Positions 13,820 through 20,109 of a DNA stretch of 21,424 bases are shown here, one piece after another. Origin of the DNA: a virus. Numbering within the stretch: the stretch's first letter is position 1; each line of letters begins with the position of its first letter. The translations under genes were made by a program, and so were the position numbers. Where the stretch lies: the IMG/VR virus record IMGVR_UViG_3300037086_000135, positions 1-21,424 of that record; one strand, written 5' to 3'. Under the pieces are notes generated by a model. That model saw only the letters and a list, made by a program, of their open reading frames with translations, was not told the DNA's origin and did no database searches.

Positions 13820-15459
13820 CCACGAACGAGCAGTGGGTTCTTGGCCCGCCAGGAACGGGGAAGACGACGTTCCTTTCTCGGACCATTGAATCCCTTGTCG
13901 AAAAGCGAGGTTCTGATGCCGTGACCGTTTGCTCCTTCTCCAAGGCCGCCGCGACAGAGCTTGTCTCTCGCGACCTTCCTATCGACGACAGCCACGTGGG
14001 GACGCTCCACGCCCTGTGCTACCGCGCCCTCAACAGGCCGACGATTGCAGAGACGAAGATCGCAGAGTGGAATGACTACGCCCCCGAGTTTCGGCTTCAG
14101 TCGTCGGGGACGGTTCAGATCGACGACCCGTTGACCGGCGACGAAGGCGGCTCGGGGTCTGATTCAGATAAGGTGTTCGGTGAATATATGCTTCTCCGCG
14201 CCCGCCTTGTGGACCGCGCTCTATGGTCGCCACAGGTGGAGGCGTTTGCAAGGAAGTGGGAGTTCTGGCGTGACAACAGCGGGTTCGTGGACTTCCAGGG
14301 TCTTATAGACCTCGGCCTCCGAGACCTTGAAACCTGCCCCGGAGACCCGCAAGTGTTGATAACCGACGAGGTGCAGGATAGTTCCGCGTCTGAACTGCTC
14401 CTTCTCCGAAAGTGGGAGGAGCACACCGATTACACCATTCTTGCGTTCGACGATGATCAGGCCATTTTTGCTTTCCGTGGCGCATCACCCGAGGCGCTTC
14501 TTGCGGCACAAGTGCCACAGGACAACCGGCGCGTTCTTCACCAGTCGTACCGCGTGCCTGTTGCGATACAAAATCTTTCGCAACAGTGGATCAAGCAGGT
14601 GACGCTGAGACTGGAGAAAGAGTACCAGCCACGCAAGGCTCCCGACGGCACTGCCGTTCAAGGCGAGTGCCGCTTCTTCCCGCAGGGGAACTACCGCAAC
14701 GCCGAGGCACTGCTGGATGACAGCGAACAGTACCTGGTGCAAGGGAAGTCTGTCATGTTTCTCAGCACGTGCGGTTATTTCCTTGACCCCTTAAAAGCCG
14801 TCCTTCGCAAGCGTGGGATGCCCTTCCACAACCCCTACCGCAAGGCACGGGCAGACTGGAACCCGTTGGCGGGGAGAGAAGGCGCGGTAGGTGCGAAAGA
14901 TCGCCTCCTATCATACCTCTCCCCTATGACAGCAGGAAGGCCGTGGTCGCCTGTAGAGGCCGAGCAGTTTTTCAACATCATCAAAAGCAAGGACGTGCTG
15001 AACAGCGGGGCAAAGACGATATTGAAGCGTGCCGTGGATGATGAACGAGAATTGACGGACGCTGAAGTGGTGGGGCTGTTCGAAGAGGGCGCGTTCGACG
15101 AGGCGTTTGGAGGGGTTCTTGACCCGAACCTCCAATGGCTTGAGAACCATCTGCTACCGAGCAAGGCAAGGGGGATGGAGTTTGTGCTAGATATTTACAG
15201 AAACGGTGGGCTGGAGTTGTTGCAGAAAAAGCCACAAGTGACGATAGGAACCGTGCATTCGGTGAAAGGCGGCGAGGCTGACGTGGTATATGTTTTGCCT
15301 GATCTTTCTCTATCCTCGATGGCTCAGTGGAGCCAGTATGGGCCGGAGCGTGATGCGATAATCAGGCTGTTTTATGTCTCTATGACGCGGGCAAAGGAAA
15401 GCCTGATTCTCGCGGCACCGGCGACATCAATGTACGTTGAGACATGGACGAACGTCTAA
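13816..15459 (+). CDS. UvrD/Rep-type superfamily 1 helicase, 547 aa
   Basis: A 3'-5' DNA helicase by family. Motifs are Walker A GPPGTGKT (10-17), motif Ia FSKAAATEL, motif II DEVQD (184-188), motif III DDDQAIFAFRG (212-222), motif IV QSYRVP, motif V TVHSVKGGEAD (479-489) and motif VI FYVSMTRAKE (519-528). All catalytic motifs are intact. It is shorter than host UvrD or PcrA (over 700 residues), so the 1B/2B subdomains are reduced. Its ATG overlaps the methyltransferase TGA. With the Cas4-like nuclease downstream it may work in end processing or recombination, as AddAB-like pairs do; this is inference. Confidence 0.93.
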   Translation: MTTNEQWVLGPPGTGKTTFLSRTIESLVEKRGSDAVTVCSFSKAAATELVSRDLPIDDSHVGTLHALCYRALNRPTIAETKIAEWNDYAPEFRLQSSGTVQIDDPLTGDEGGSGSDSDKVFGEYMLLRARLVDRALWSPQVEAFARKWEFWRDNSGFVDFQGLIDLGLRDLETCPGDPQVLITDEVQDSSASELLLLRKWEEHTDYTILAFDDDQAIFAFRGASPEALLAAQVPQDNRRVLHQSYRVPVAIQNLSQQWIKQVTLRLEKEYQPRKAPDGTAVQGECRFFPQGNYRNAEALLDDSEQYLVQGKSVMFLSTCGYFLDPLKAVLRKRGMPFHNPYRKARADWNPLAGREGAVGAKDRLLSYLSPMTAGRPWSPVEAEQFFNIIKSKDVLNSGAKTILKRAVDDERELTDAEVVGLFEEGAFDEAFGGVLDPNLQWLENHLLPSKARGMEFVLDIYRNGGLELLQKKPQVTIGTVHSVKGGEADVVYVLPDLSLSSMAQWSQYGPERDAIIRLFYVSMTRAKESLILAAPATSMYVETWTNV

Positions 15460-15469
15460 GGAGGCACAG

Positions 15470-15766
15470 ATGTGGAAACTGGGCAAGTGGGCAATCTTGA
15501 CGCACGACGAAGTCCAAGCGATTACAGACGAGGCAAGGGCGCGTGGGTATCACGCGGGGCTGAACTCGAAATGGCGGGCGAAGAAGTTGCAAGAACCGAT
15601 GAGCGCATTGGACGTAGCGAGGGAGAGCAGTGCTTTTCCTGCCATGCCGATAACCTACGGCGACTCCCTTCCTCTCCCCAACTGCAATGCTGAGACGTAT
15701 GACGAAGGGCACGAGGAAGAGTCGCAGTTCAACATGAAGGAATCAGAAGCGGAGGACGCCGCATGA
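15470..15766 (+). CDS. Hypothetical protein, 98 aa
   Basis: ATG 15470 follows AAGGAGG with good spacing. The N-terminal half is helical and basic (MWKLGKWAILTHDEVQAITD, then WRAKKLQEPM); the C-terminal half is acidic and disordered-looking (YDEGHEEESQFNMKESEAEDAA). It ends in DAA and overlaps the next gene by four bases. No catalytic motif. I do not recognise a family. Confidence 0.7.
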   Translation: MWKLGKWAILTHDEVQAITDEARARGYHAGLNSKWRAKKLQEPMSALDVARESSAFPAMPITYGDSLPLPNCNAETYDEGHEEESQFNMKESEAEDAA

Positions 15767-15894
15767 CCGCCCTCTGGTCGAACTTCATCTGTGGCATTTT
15801 CACCGGCTTCACGCTCGCCGTCGTCATTGGCGTGGCGATGCAGGTCCGCGAGCAGAGAAAGACGAGGAAGTGGCATGAAGACCATCCCGCTTGA
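15763..15894 (+). CDS. Small single-span membrane protein, 43 aa
   Basis: ATG 15763 overlaps the previous TGA, and its GGAGG is inside the previous gene. The product has a short N-terminus, one hydrophobic segment at about residues 8-26 (FICGIFTGFTLAVVIGVAM) and a basic tail (REQRKTRKWHE), the pattern of a small membrane anchor with its tail in the cytoplasm. It overlaps the VRR-NUC gene by 20 bases. Its function is unknown. Confidence 0.6.
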   Translation: MTALWSNFICGIFTGFTLAVVIGVAMQVREQRKTRKWHEDHPA

Positions 15895-16201
15895 GAGCAC
15901 CATCGTCTCCAACGCCGTGAAGTGGACGAACATGCAGCCCCGCTGCTGGGCGATGAAAACCCATGGAGGGATGTACGGCAAGGCGGGCATTCCCGATGTG
16001 ATAGCGTGTATCAACGGTCAGTTCCTCGCTGGCGAGTTCAAGAGGCCAAAGCCCGCAGGTACGCAGATCACGGCAATACAGGAACGGACGCTGGAAGCCT
16101 TGAACAAGGCAGGCGCCGCAGTCGGCGTCTTTCGCAACGTGGAGTCGTGGAAGATGGCGGTGGATGGACTGCTGTGTGTGGTGATGAAGAAGGCGGCATG
16201 A
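15875..16201 (+). CDS. VRR-NUC domain nuclease, 108 aa
   Basis: A stand-alone PD-(D/E)XK-type nuclease of the VRR-NUC family; phage members cut branched or flapped DNA. GIPD (38-41) and GEFKRP (53-58, with E54 and K56) give the catalytic core, followed by TQITAIQERTLEALNKAGAA with its conserved Gln. The length is normal for the single-domain type. The frame opens earlier, but ATG 15875, with GAGGAAG upstream, is chosen. It ends KKAA. In many phages this gene goes with a SNF2-type helicase, which is also present here at 4458-6131, though not adjacent. Confidence 0.88.
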   Translation: MKTIPLESTIVSNAVKWTNMQPRCWAMKTHGGMYGKAGIPDVIACINGQFLAGEFKRPKPAGTQITAIQERTLEALNKAGAAVGVFRNVESWKMAVDGLLCVVMKKAA

Positions 16202-16458
16202 CAGACCAATGGCACATTCCTGTTACGTATTACTACGGAGCGGAAAGTCACATCTTTCACAACGGCGAAGAGTGGCTTTACGAAGCAACGTGGATGCCGG
16301 TCGGTATAACGCACATCATCTATGTCACGCAAGAAACCCTGCAAATGATGTGCAATGAGAAAGAAGAGGGGCAGACTCCCCCACACGGCGAGTCGTATGA
16401 CAACGCCCGCCGGTTCTACCGCGACGTGGTGGAAGAAGAATTGAAGGAGGCGGCATGA
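16198..16458 (+). CDS. Hypothetical protein, 86 aa
   Basis: ATG 16198 overlaps the previous TGA, with AAGGCGG before it. The protein starts with tyrosine-rich strands (VTYYYGAESHIFHNGEEWLYEA) followed by HIIYVTQETLQMM, then a charged helical end (RRFYRDVVEEELKEAA). Three His residues and several acids are present, but no known motif. No family is recognised. Its end encodes GGAGG for the next gene. Confidence 0.7.
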   Translation: MTDQWHIPVTYYYGAESHIFHNGEEWLYEATWMPVGITHIIYVTQETLQMMCNEKEEGQTPPHGESYDNARRFYRDVVEEELKEAA

Positions 16459-16652
16459 ATAGAGACGAATATCTGGCGATGAAAGCTGAACGTGACGCCC
16501 TTGCTGAGCGTTGCGTTTGCGCTCTCGGAGAAGAGGCGCGTCCCTCTGTCAATCGTTTGATGACGCTGACTCGGATTCTCGATAGAGCGGCAGCAGAATA
16601 TGCCGAGCATTATGACGATGCCCAGTACGAAGGACGAGAGGAACAAGCATGA
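16455..16652 (+). CDS. Small helical hypothetical protein, 65 aa
   Basis: ATG 16455 overlaps the previous TGA; GGAGG lies six bases upstream. The sequence is almost all predicted helix (DEYLAMKAERDALAERC, RLMTLTRILDRAAAEYAEHY) with an acidic end. It may be a small coiled-coil accessory protein. It overlaps the Cas4-like gene by four bases. No family is recognised. Confidence 0.65.
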   Translation: MNRDEYLAMKAERDALAERCVCALGEEARPSVNRLMTLTRILDRAAAEYAEHYDDAQYEGREEQA

Positions 16653-17347
16653 ACCACAGTTTCTCGTCTTTGAACCTGTACAGCCAGTGTCCTCAAGCCT
16701 GGTACGTCAAACAAGTTCTCCGCACCCCCGAGAAGCCGAACAACGCATCCAGTTTCGGCATGGCAGTACACAGTGCTATTGAAGGAATATTTAAGGGCGT
16801 GCCCATCGGCATGTCTGTCAAGGATGCAACAGAAAAAGCCGTCCTGCCTGTGGACGAACTGCAAGTCTTCACGAACACCAGCACCGTCCCCGATCAGTGT
16901 TCTGGCGAGGACCGCCACGCTGAGGAATGGTTGAAGATGCAACTGCCTGAGTGCAACTGGCCTCTTGTGGCGAAGATTGACCTGTGGTATAAAGAGGGAG
17001 TAATTGGTTACGTTTGGGACTGGAAGACGGGCAAGCCCTACCGTCCCGACAAACAGGTGGCCCTGTACGCCTGGGCCGTCATGGAGGCGGCAGGGTGCGA
17101 TGTCGTCAGTGGGCACCTGTACTTCACGAAGTACCAGCAGGACGAAGCGAGGATTTACACACGAAAGGAGTGTAAGGCTGCCGTCGATTGGGCGTCTACT
17201 GTGGGACAGGAGATCGAACAGCAGTACGCCCTCGTTCAGGTCGGCGGGTTTGACGTTCTGCGTGCCTTTCCCCACAAGTATTGCAAACAGTGTCAGTGGT
17301 GCACGGAGCAGGCTGTCTGTTATCAGAACATGGAGAAGGCAGCGTGA
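16649..17347 (+). CDS. Cas4/RecB-type PD-(D/E)XK nuclease with predicted iron-sulfur cluster, 232 aa
   Basis: A DNA end-processing nuclease. SSLNLYSQCPQAWYVKQ gives the first conserved Cys (14). GMAVHSAIEG holds the metal-binding His (41), KIDLWY the Asp (111), WDWKTGK the D-x-K pair (124 and 126), and QVALYAWA the Q-x-x-x-Y motif (136-140). C-terminal cysteines at about 212, 215, 218 and 224 complete a four-Cys set of the Cas4/AddB kind that holds a 4Fe-4S cluster. No CRISPR array or cas gene is near, so this is a phage recombination or replication nuclease rather than part of adaptive immunity. ATG overlaps the previous TGA. It is the last large early gene. Confidence 0.9.
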   Translation: MNHSFSSLNLYSQCPQAWYVKQVLRTPEKPNNASSFGMAVHSAIEGIFKGVPIGMSVKDATEKAVLPVDELQVFTNTSTVPDQCSGEDRHAEEWLKMQLPECNWPLVAKIDLWYKEGVIGYVWDWKTGKPYRPDKQVALYAWAVMEAAGCDVVSGHLYFTKYQQDEARIYTRKECKAAVDWASTVGQEIEQQYALVQVGGFDVLRAFPHKYCKQCQWCTEQAVCYQNMEKAA

Positions 17348-17400
17348 TGATTGTGAGCCGTCGCCCTCTTGACAATCTTTTTGGTGATCTGTACCTATAA
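17347..17400 (+). CDS. Possible tiny peptide (17 aa) after the last early gene
   Basis: ATG 17347 shares the A of the previous TGA and reads MIVSRRPLDNLFGDLYL to a TAA 19 bases before the terminator stem. The overlap pattern is like that of its neighbours, but such short frames arise by chance. Doubtful. Confidence 0.2.
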   Translation: MIVSRRPLDNLFGDLYL

Positions 17401-17418
17401 CGCATAAAGAACGATATG

Positions 17419-17461
17419 GCCCCTCATTTTGGCAAACCATCGCCAAGGTGAGGGGCTTTTT
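17419..17461 (+). terminator. Strong intrinsic terminator of the early genes
   Basis: GCCCCTCATTTTGGC (17419-17433) pairs with GCCAAGGTGAGGGGC (17442-17456), loop of eight bases, followed by TTTTT (17457-17461). The stem has eight perfect outer pairs. The U-tract is only on the plus strand, so it ends rightward transcription of the whole early block. Confidence 0.9.
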
Positions 17462-17705
17462 GCATTTTCAGTCTTTCCAACTGTGGCAAATTCGCCATAA
17501 TAGCCCGCCTGGCACGGATCAGGCTCGCCACGCGCATGAAGGGGATAAAGACGTACCTGAGTAAGGTCAAGTTCCGATTTGGGGCTAGAAACGGGCAGTT
17601 TTCTCTACTGTGACAATCCGTGGTCGGCTACTGTGACAATTCTGCATCTCGAATGTCAAAACTATACCAGAAAGACAGTTTTGGCATGTTCAATGCAAAA
17701 AGTCC
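17462..17705. other. Convergent intergenic region with short repeats
   Basis: It lies between the early terminator and the end of the leftward HNH gene. CTACTGTGACAAT occurs twice (17605-17617 and 17628-17640, 23 bp apart). CAAAACT (17657-17663) and AGTTTTG (17677-17683) are inverted and could form a weak stem just after the HNH stop, without a clear U-tract. No gene is seen. Confidence 0.5.
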
Positions 17706-18269
17706 TTATCCGCCCCGTAAATACTCCGCTAGTTTTGTCAGAAGCCCGGGATCGTCATGGGTCATTCCGAGTGCGATATTACACTGAGTGCACAAAAGTC
17801 CCCGAACCTTGCCGGTAATGTGGTCGTGGTCTATGTGCATTCTTTTTCTTTTCCCTGCTTGGATTGCCCCAGAGTGTTCCCTTCCGCATACGGCACACCT
17901 TCCGTTTTGCGCTTGGTATAGTTCATCGTACTCTTTCTGCGTAATTCCATATCTTGCAAAACATGCGTCAGTTCCCCACTGTCTCTCTTTTTTCTTTCGG
18001 CACTCTGGACAATACTTCTGCGTTGAATTACCCGGTTGAAACTCCTTTCCGCAGAGAATGCAAATGCGGGATTTGTGGGGTTTACCGGGTTTTCTATTTG
18101 GGAATTGTGCGTGACCCAAGGTTTGTTGCGTTTTCCTGATGAGCAAACCATGCATGGCGTCGGCTTCATCTTTGCACTCGGGACAATATACCTGAAACCC
18201 ATTTGTGGGGACATACTCATCTCCACACCAAAAACAGCGCTTTGTCTTGAACTCTGGAATCTTTCTCAT
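17706..18269 (-). CDS. Endonuclease VII-like HNH nuclease with two zinc knuckles, 187 aa
   Basis: The C-terminal half matches the recombination endonuclease VII group: YDELYQAQNGRCAVCGR (114-130), HIDHDH (145-150) and GLLCTQCN (157-164) form the His-Me finger with its Cys-bound zinc. Such enzymes resolve branched DNA, or act as free-standing homing nucleases. The N-terminal half holds two copies of one zinc knuckle: C12/C15/C29/C32 and C70/C73/C87/C90, each ending YCPEC. The gene stands alone, opposite to the early genes, with its own promoter. ATG 18269 is chosen because the frame has no better start; its ribosome site (GGGAAG, about 12 bases off) is weak. Confidence 0.88.
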   Translation of the reverse strand: MRKIPEFKTKRCFWCGDEYVPTNGFQVYCPECKDEADAMHGLLIRKTQQTLGHAQFPNRKPGKPHKSRICILCGKEFQPGNSTQKYCPECRKKKERQWGTDACFARYGITQKEYDELYQAQNGRCAVCGREHSGAIQAGKRKRMHIDHDHITGKVRGLLCTQCNIALGMTHDDPGLLTKLAEYLRGG

Positions 18270-18305
18270 TGTCTCTCACTTCCCTTTCTTCCCTTGTCTG
18301 ATTGT

Positions 18306-18363
18306 TGGCGGCCCCGAAGGGAAGTTCGGTTTCATGTGGGTTCGAAGTCCACACTAGCCGCCG
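18306..18363 (-). ncRNA. Structured leader RNA before the HNH gene (possible three-way junction)
   Basis: GGCGGC and GCCGCC close a domain that holds two hairpins: GTGG / CCAC (on the plus strand GTGGGTTCGAAGTCCAC, 18336-18352) and CCGAA / TTCGG with a 6-base loop (18314-18329). The predicted start of minus-strand RNA is at the first base of the closing stem, so it would be the 5' end of the HNH message. On the plus strand it resembles a tRNA without a D-arm, but the T-arm lacks the conserved C61. A leader fold is preferred. Confidence 0.45.
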
Positions 18364-18368
18364 TATTC

Positions 18369-18396
18369 ATTATACCACAAATGATGTTTGATGCAA
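18369..18396 (-). promoter_or_regulatory. Promoter of the HNH gene
   Basis: On the minus strand, TTGCAT (18396-18391), 16-base spacer, perfect TATAAT (18374-18369). RNA should start near 18362, at the first base of the folded leader, about 90 bases before the HNH start codon. Confidence 0.6.
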
Positions 18397-18452
18397 CACA
18401 GGAACAGGGTTCCATTTTCGATTGTTGCGCTTTCGGTTAACAATCCAGCATG

Positions 18453-18518
18453 GAGGTGTCCGGCATTTCCCGAGGTGTCCCGAGGTGTGCCTGGGTGTCG
18501 GGAGGTGTCGGGAGGTGT
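18453..18518 (+). repeat. Iterons with 10-bp period
   Basis: GAGGTGT or a one-base variant recurs at 18472, 18482, 18492 (TGGGTGT), 18502 and 18512, exactly 10 bp apart, plus one outlying copy at 18453. The flanking bases change from CCC to CGG to the right. One copy per helical turn would place all sites on one face of the DNA. Confidence 0.7.
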
Positions 18519-18574
18519 TCCACGCTTTTACGTCCATAAAAGTGAGAGGGGTTACACTTTCAAGGGGGTATCGT

Positions 18575-18592
18575 TTTGTTGACGTCAACAAA
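18575..18592. repeat. 18-bp perfect palindrome
   Basis: TTTGTTGACGTCAACAAA, perfectly self-complementary, about 55 bp after the iterons. It looks like a binding site for a dimeric protein. Confidence 0.6.
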
Positions 18593-18753
18593 TCGATCAA
18601 CTCTTCGGAATTACCGGATACTTCAAATAATTTTAAGGTATGTGCAACTGGTTACGGATCATAACCGCTTGCGAGAAAGTTGCCAAGCTTGCACACTTAC
18701 TTGTCAAAACCGTGCGTACATGTAAGGAATGTTTACAGGTTCGGGGAAAAGTT

Positions 18754-18853
18754 ACAACTCATGATGTGTACACTCAATGGACATATCCTCCGTGATCTGT
18801 ACACGTTTTGCCATTTTGTGTACACATGCCCCGATTATCTGCATATGAGTTGT
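18754..18853. repeat. GTGTACAC boxes flanked by a 9-bp inverted repeat
   Basis: ACAACTCAT (18754-18762) and ATGAGTTGT (18845-18853) are perfect inverted arms. Between them are GTGTACAC (18766-18773), CTGTACAC (18797-18804) and GTGTACAC (18818-18825), about three and two helical turns apart. The 8-bp box is itself palindromic. A related TGTGCACC lies just outside (18861). Confidence 0.55.
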
Positions 18854-18950
18854 TGTCAAATGTGCACCTACTGAAAAGCAATATGCATTAAACGCACATA
18901 AGGTATAATTCCAGGTTGGAGATGTATACTCAAATCCGTATCTATCCCAA

Positions 18951-19000
18951 ACAATAATAAGAATCCCGCTATTATTGTAAAAGGGCAGTTTGCAATAATA
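18951..19000. repeat. CAATAATA repeats, two of them inverted
   Basis: ACAATAATA (18951-18959) and TATTATTGT (18970-18978) form a 9-bp perfect inverted repeat, and GCAATAATA follows at 18992-19000. They are AT-rich, so this may be an easily melted or protein-binding element. Confidence 0.45.
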
Positions 19001-19187
19001 AGGCAAATATCTTAACGCAATTCACGTTTCGTGTAACCCATAACGTGTTACGCAAGGTGCGTCATGCTCCGATCGTGGTATTCCAAGAGAATAATTCCAA
19101 AGGATATTGCCGGTTTGCTCCACTTATCGCGCCCCTGACACGAATACTAGAGCAACAACTTAACAGCGGGATAGGGTACATAATGCG

Positions 19188-19239
19188 AGAGCCGACCTGT
19201 CGTAGCATCGGCTCTGGATCTCTTTCCGCACTTGGCGGA
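19188..19239 (-). terminator. Inverted repeats after the metallophosphoesterase gene, possible late terminator
   Basis: AGAGCCGA (19188-19195) and TCGGCTCT (19208-19215) form an 8-bp stem with a 12-base loop. A second short stem, TCCGC / GCGGA, lies at 19225-19239. Both are downstream of the last leftward late gene. Neither has a clear U-tract on the minus strand, so termination is only likely by position. Confidence 0.3.
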
Positions 19240-19296
19240 TGAGTCTCTTGCCTCTCTGGGCAGCGTGGTCACCGTAATCTGACCCTATGGACCAAT

Positions 19297-19320
19297 CTAC
19301 TGCGTCACGCTACTGCGTCA
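19297..19320. repeat. 11-base direct repeat at the end of the metallophosphoesterase gene
   Basis: CTACTGCGTCA occurs at 19297-19307 and 19310-19320. The second copy contains the stop codon. It probably reflects a small slippage duplication. Confidence 0.5.
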
Positions 19321-20109
19321 TTCTGAAACGTGTATATCCTTACGGCAACCATCCAACCTGATTCTCGGAGCACCCATGTGCGTCGGGGGCAGTCCCTTCT
19401 CTTCTGCATAGGAACCCTCCCAGCTGAGGAAACTGCCGGAGTCCACGAGGAACACCTTGTCGGCCTTCACTCGTGCCTCGCCCGAGGAGTCGGTGTGCAA
19501 ACGGTAGCGGTCGATAGGCACGCCCGCCTCCATGTGGTTGTGCGCCCCAATCAGGGCGTCTGCTCCCTCGAAGATTTCAGCGAGCTTCGCCACGCGGTTT
19601 AGTTTGCCCCCTGGCGTAGAGCCGCCTCCTGTCGTGTGATGGCAGTAGAGCGTGTAGTTGATCCTCGTGGAATCGTAGGCTTTCCCGTCGATGTTCCTCG
19701 GCGTGTGGCCTACCCGGTAGCGCATCACCGCAGAGAACCCCGCATAAGGTACACCCAGGTCATCGCACAAATCCTCTATCAAGTCGCAGTCTGCGTAACG
19801 CACTAAGCGCATCTCGTGGTTCCCGATGATCATGGTGTCAATTAGGTCTTTCACTGAACCCAATCTGTCTTTTGCATACTTCTTCGCTTCCCTGAGACCC
19901 ATGCTTGCACCGAACGGGCTGGACACGCCGCCTATGACCACTGTGTCAAAAATGTCACCCATGATGACGATGTGTGCTTTCTCTCTCCGCGCCCACTTCA
20001 GGTATTCCTCGAACTTCTCCAAGTCGGTTTGTGGAGAACCCAAATGCAGATCGCCCAACGGGAGAACATAGCAAGAAGTCCGCCTGTCCTCAACCTCAAC
20101 GAGTCTCAA
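19318..20109 (-). CDS. Metallophosphoesterase (calcineurin-like), 263 aa
   Basis: Hydrolyses phosphoester bonds with a two-metal centre. All signature motifs are visible: GDLHLG (19-24), GDIFD (51-55), GNHE (96-99), YCHHT (155-159) and GAHNH (188-192, a variant of GHxH). Most bacteriophage members of this kind are thought to act on nucleic acid or nucleotides, but the substrate cannot be read here. The start is TTG 20109, overlapping the TGA of the HEMGH gene; there is no strong ribosome site, so translation is probably coupled. It is the last gene of the leftward lysis block. Confidence 0.88.
   Translation of the reverse strand: MRLVEVEDRRTSCYVLPLGDLHLGSPQTDLEKFEEYLKWARREKAHIVIMGDIFDTVVIGGVSSPFGASMGLREAKKYAKDRLGSVKDLIDTMIIGNHEMRLVRYADCDLIEDLCDDLGVPYAGFSAVMRYRVGHTPRNIDGKAYDSTRINYTLYCHHTTGGGSTPGGKLNRVAKLAEIFEGADALIGAHNHMEAGVPIDRYRLHTDSSGEARVKADKVFLVDSGSFLSWEGSYAEEKGLPPTHMGAPRIRLDGCRKDIHVSE

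Larger units (their letters stand above)
18397..19317. other. Gene-free repeat-rich region, candidate origin or late control region
   Basis: About 920 bp without a credible gene. From left to right it holds 10-bp iterons, an 18-bp perfect palindrome, GTGTACAC boxes inside an inverted repeat, CAATAATA repeats and a 19.2-kb inverted repeat. Much of 18540-19010 is AT-rich. Iterons next to an AT-rich stretch are typical of replication origins in plasmids and phages. No replication initiator gene lies beside it. Confidence 0.5.

Noticed and set aside
16649-17347. CRISPR-associated Cas4
   Set aside because: The fold and cysteines match the Cas4 type, but no CRISPR array or other cas gene is present; a phage replication or recombination nuclease is the simpler reading.
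18276-18335. 19-residue upstream open frame in the HNH leader (minus)
   Set aside because: ATG lies inside the folded leader with no ribosome binding site, and the frame is likely chance.
18306-18363. tRNA gene on the plus strand
   Set aside because: The GGTTCGAAGTCC core and the matching end stems look like a tRNA, but there is no D-arm, the total is only 58 bases, the loop after the putative anticodon stem has six bases, and the conserved C61 of the T-arm is T.
18388-18874. Open frames of 64-80 residues on the plus strand
   Set aside because: They run across the iterons and palindromes, lack ribosome sites and have chance-like sequences.
19045-19242. 65-residue frame on the plus strand
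   Set aside because: No ribosome site and no protein-like pattern; it covers the possible late terminator repeats.
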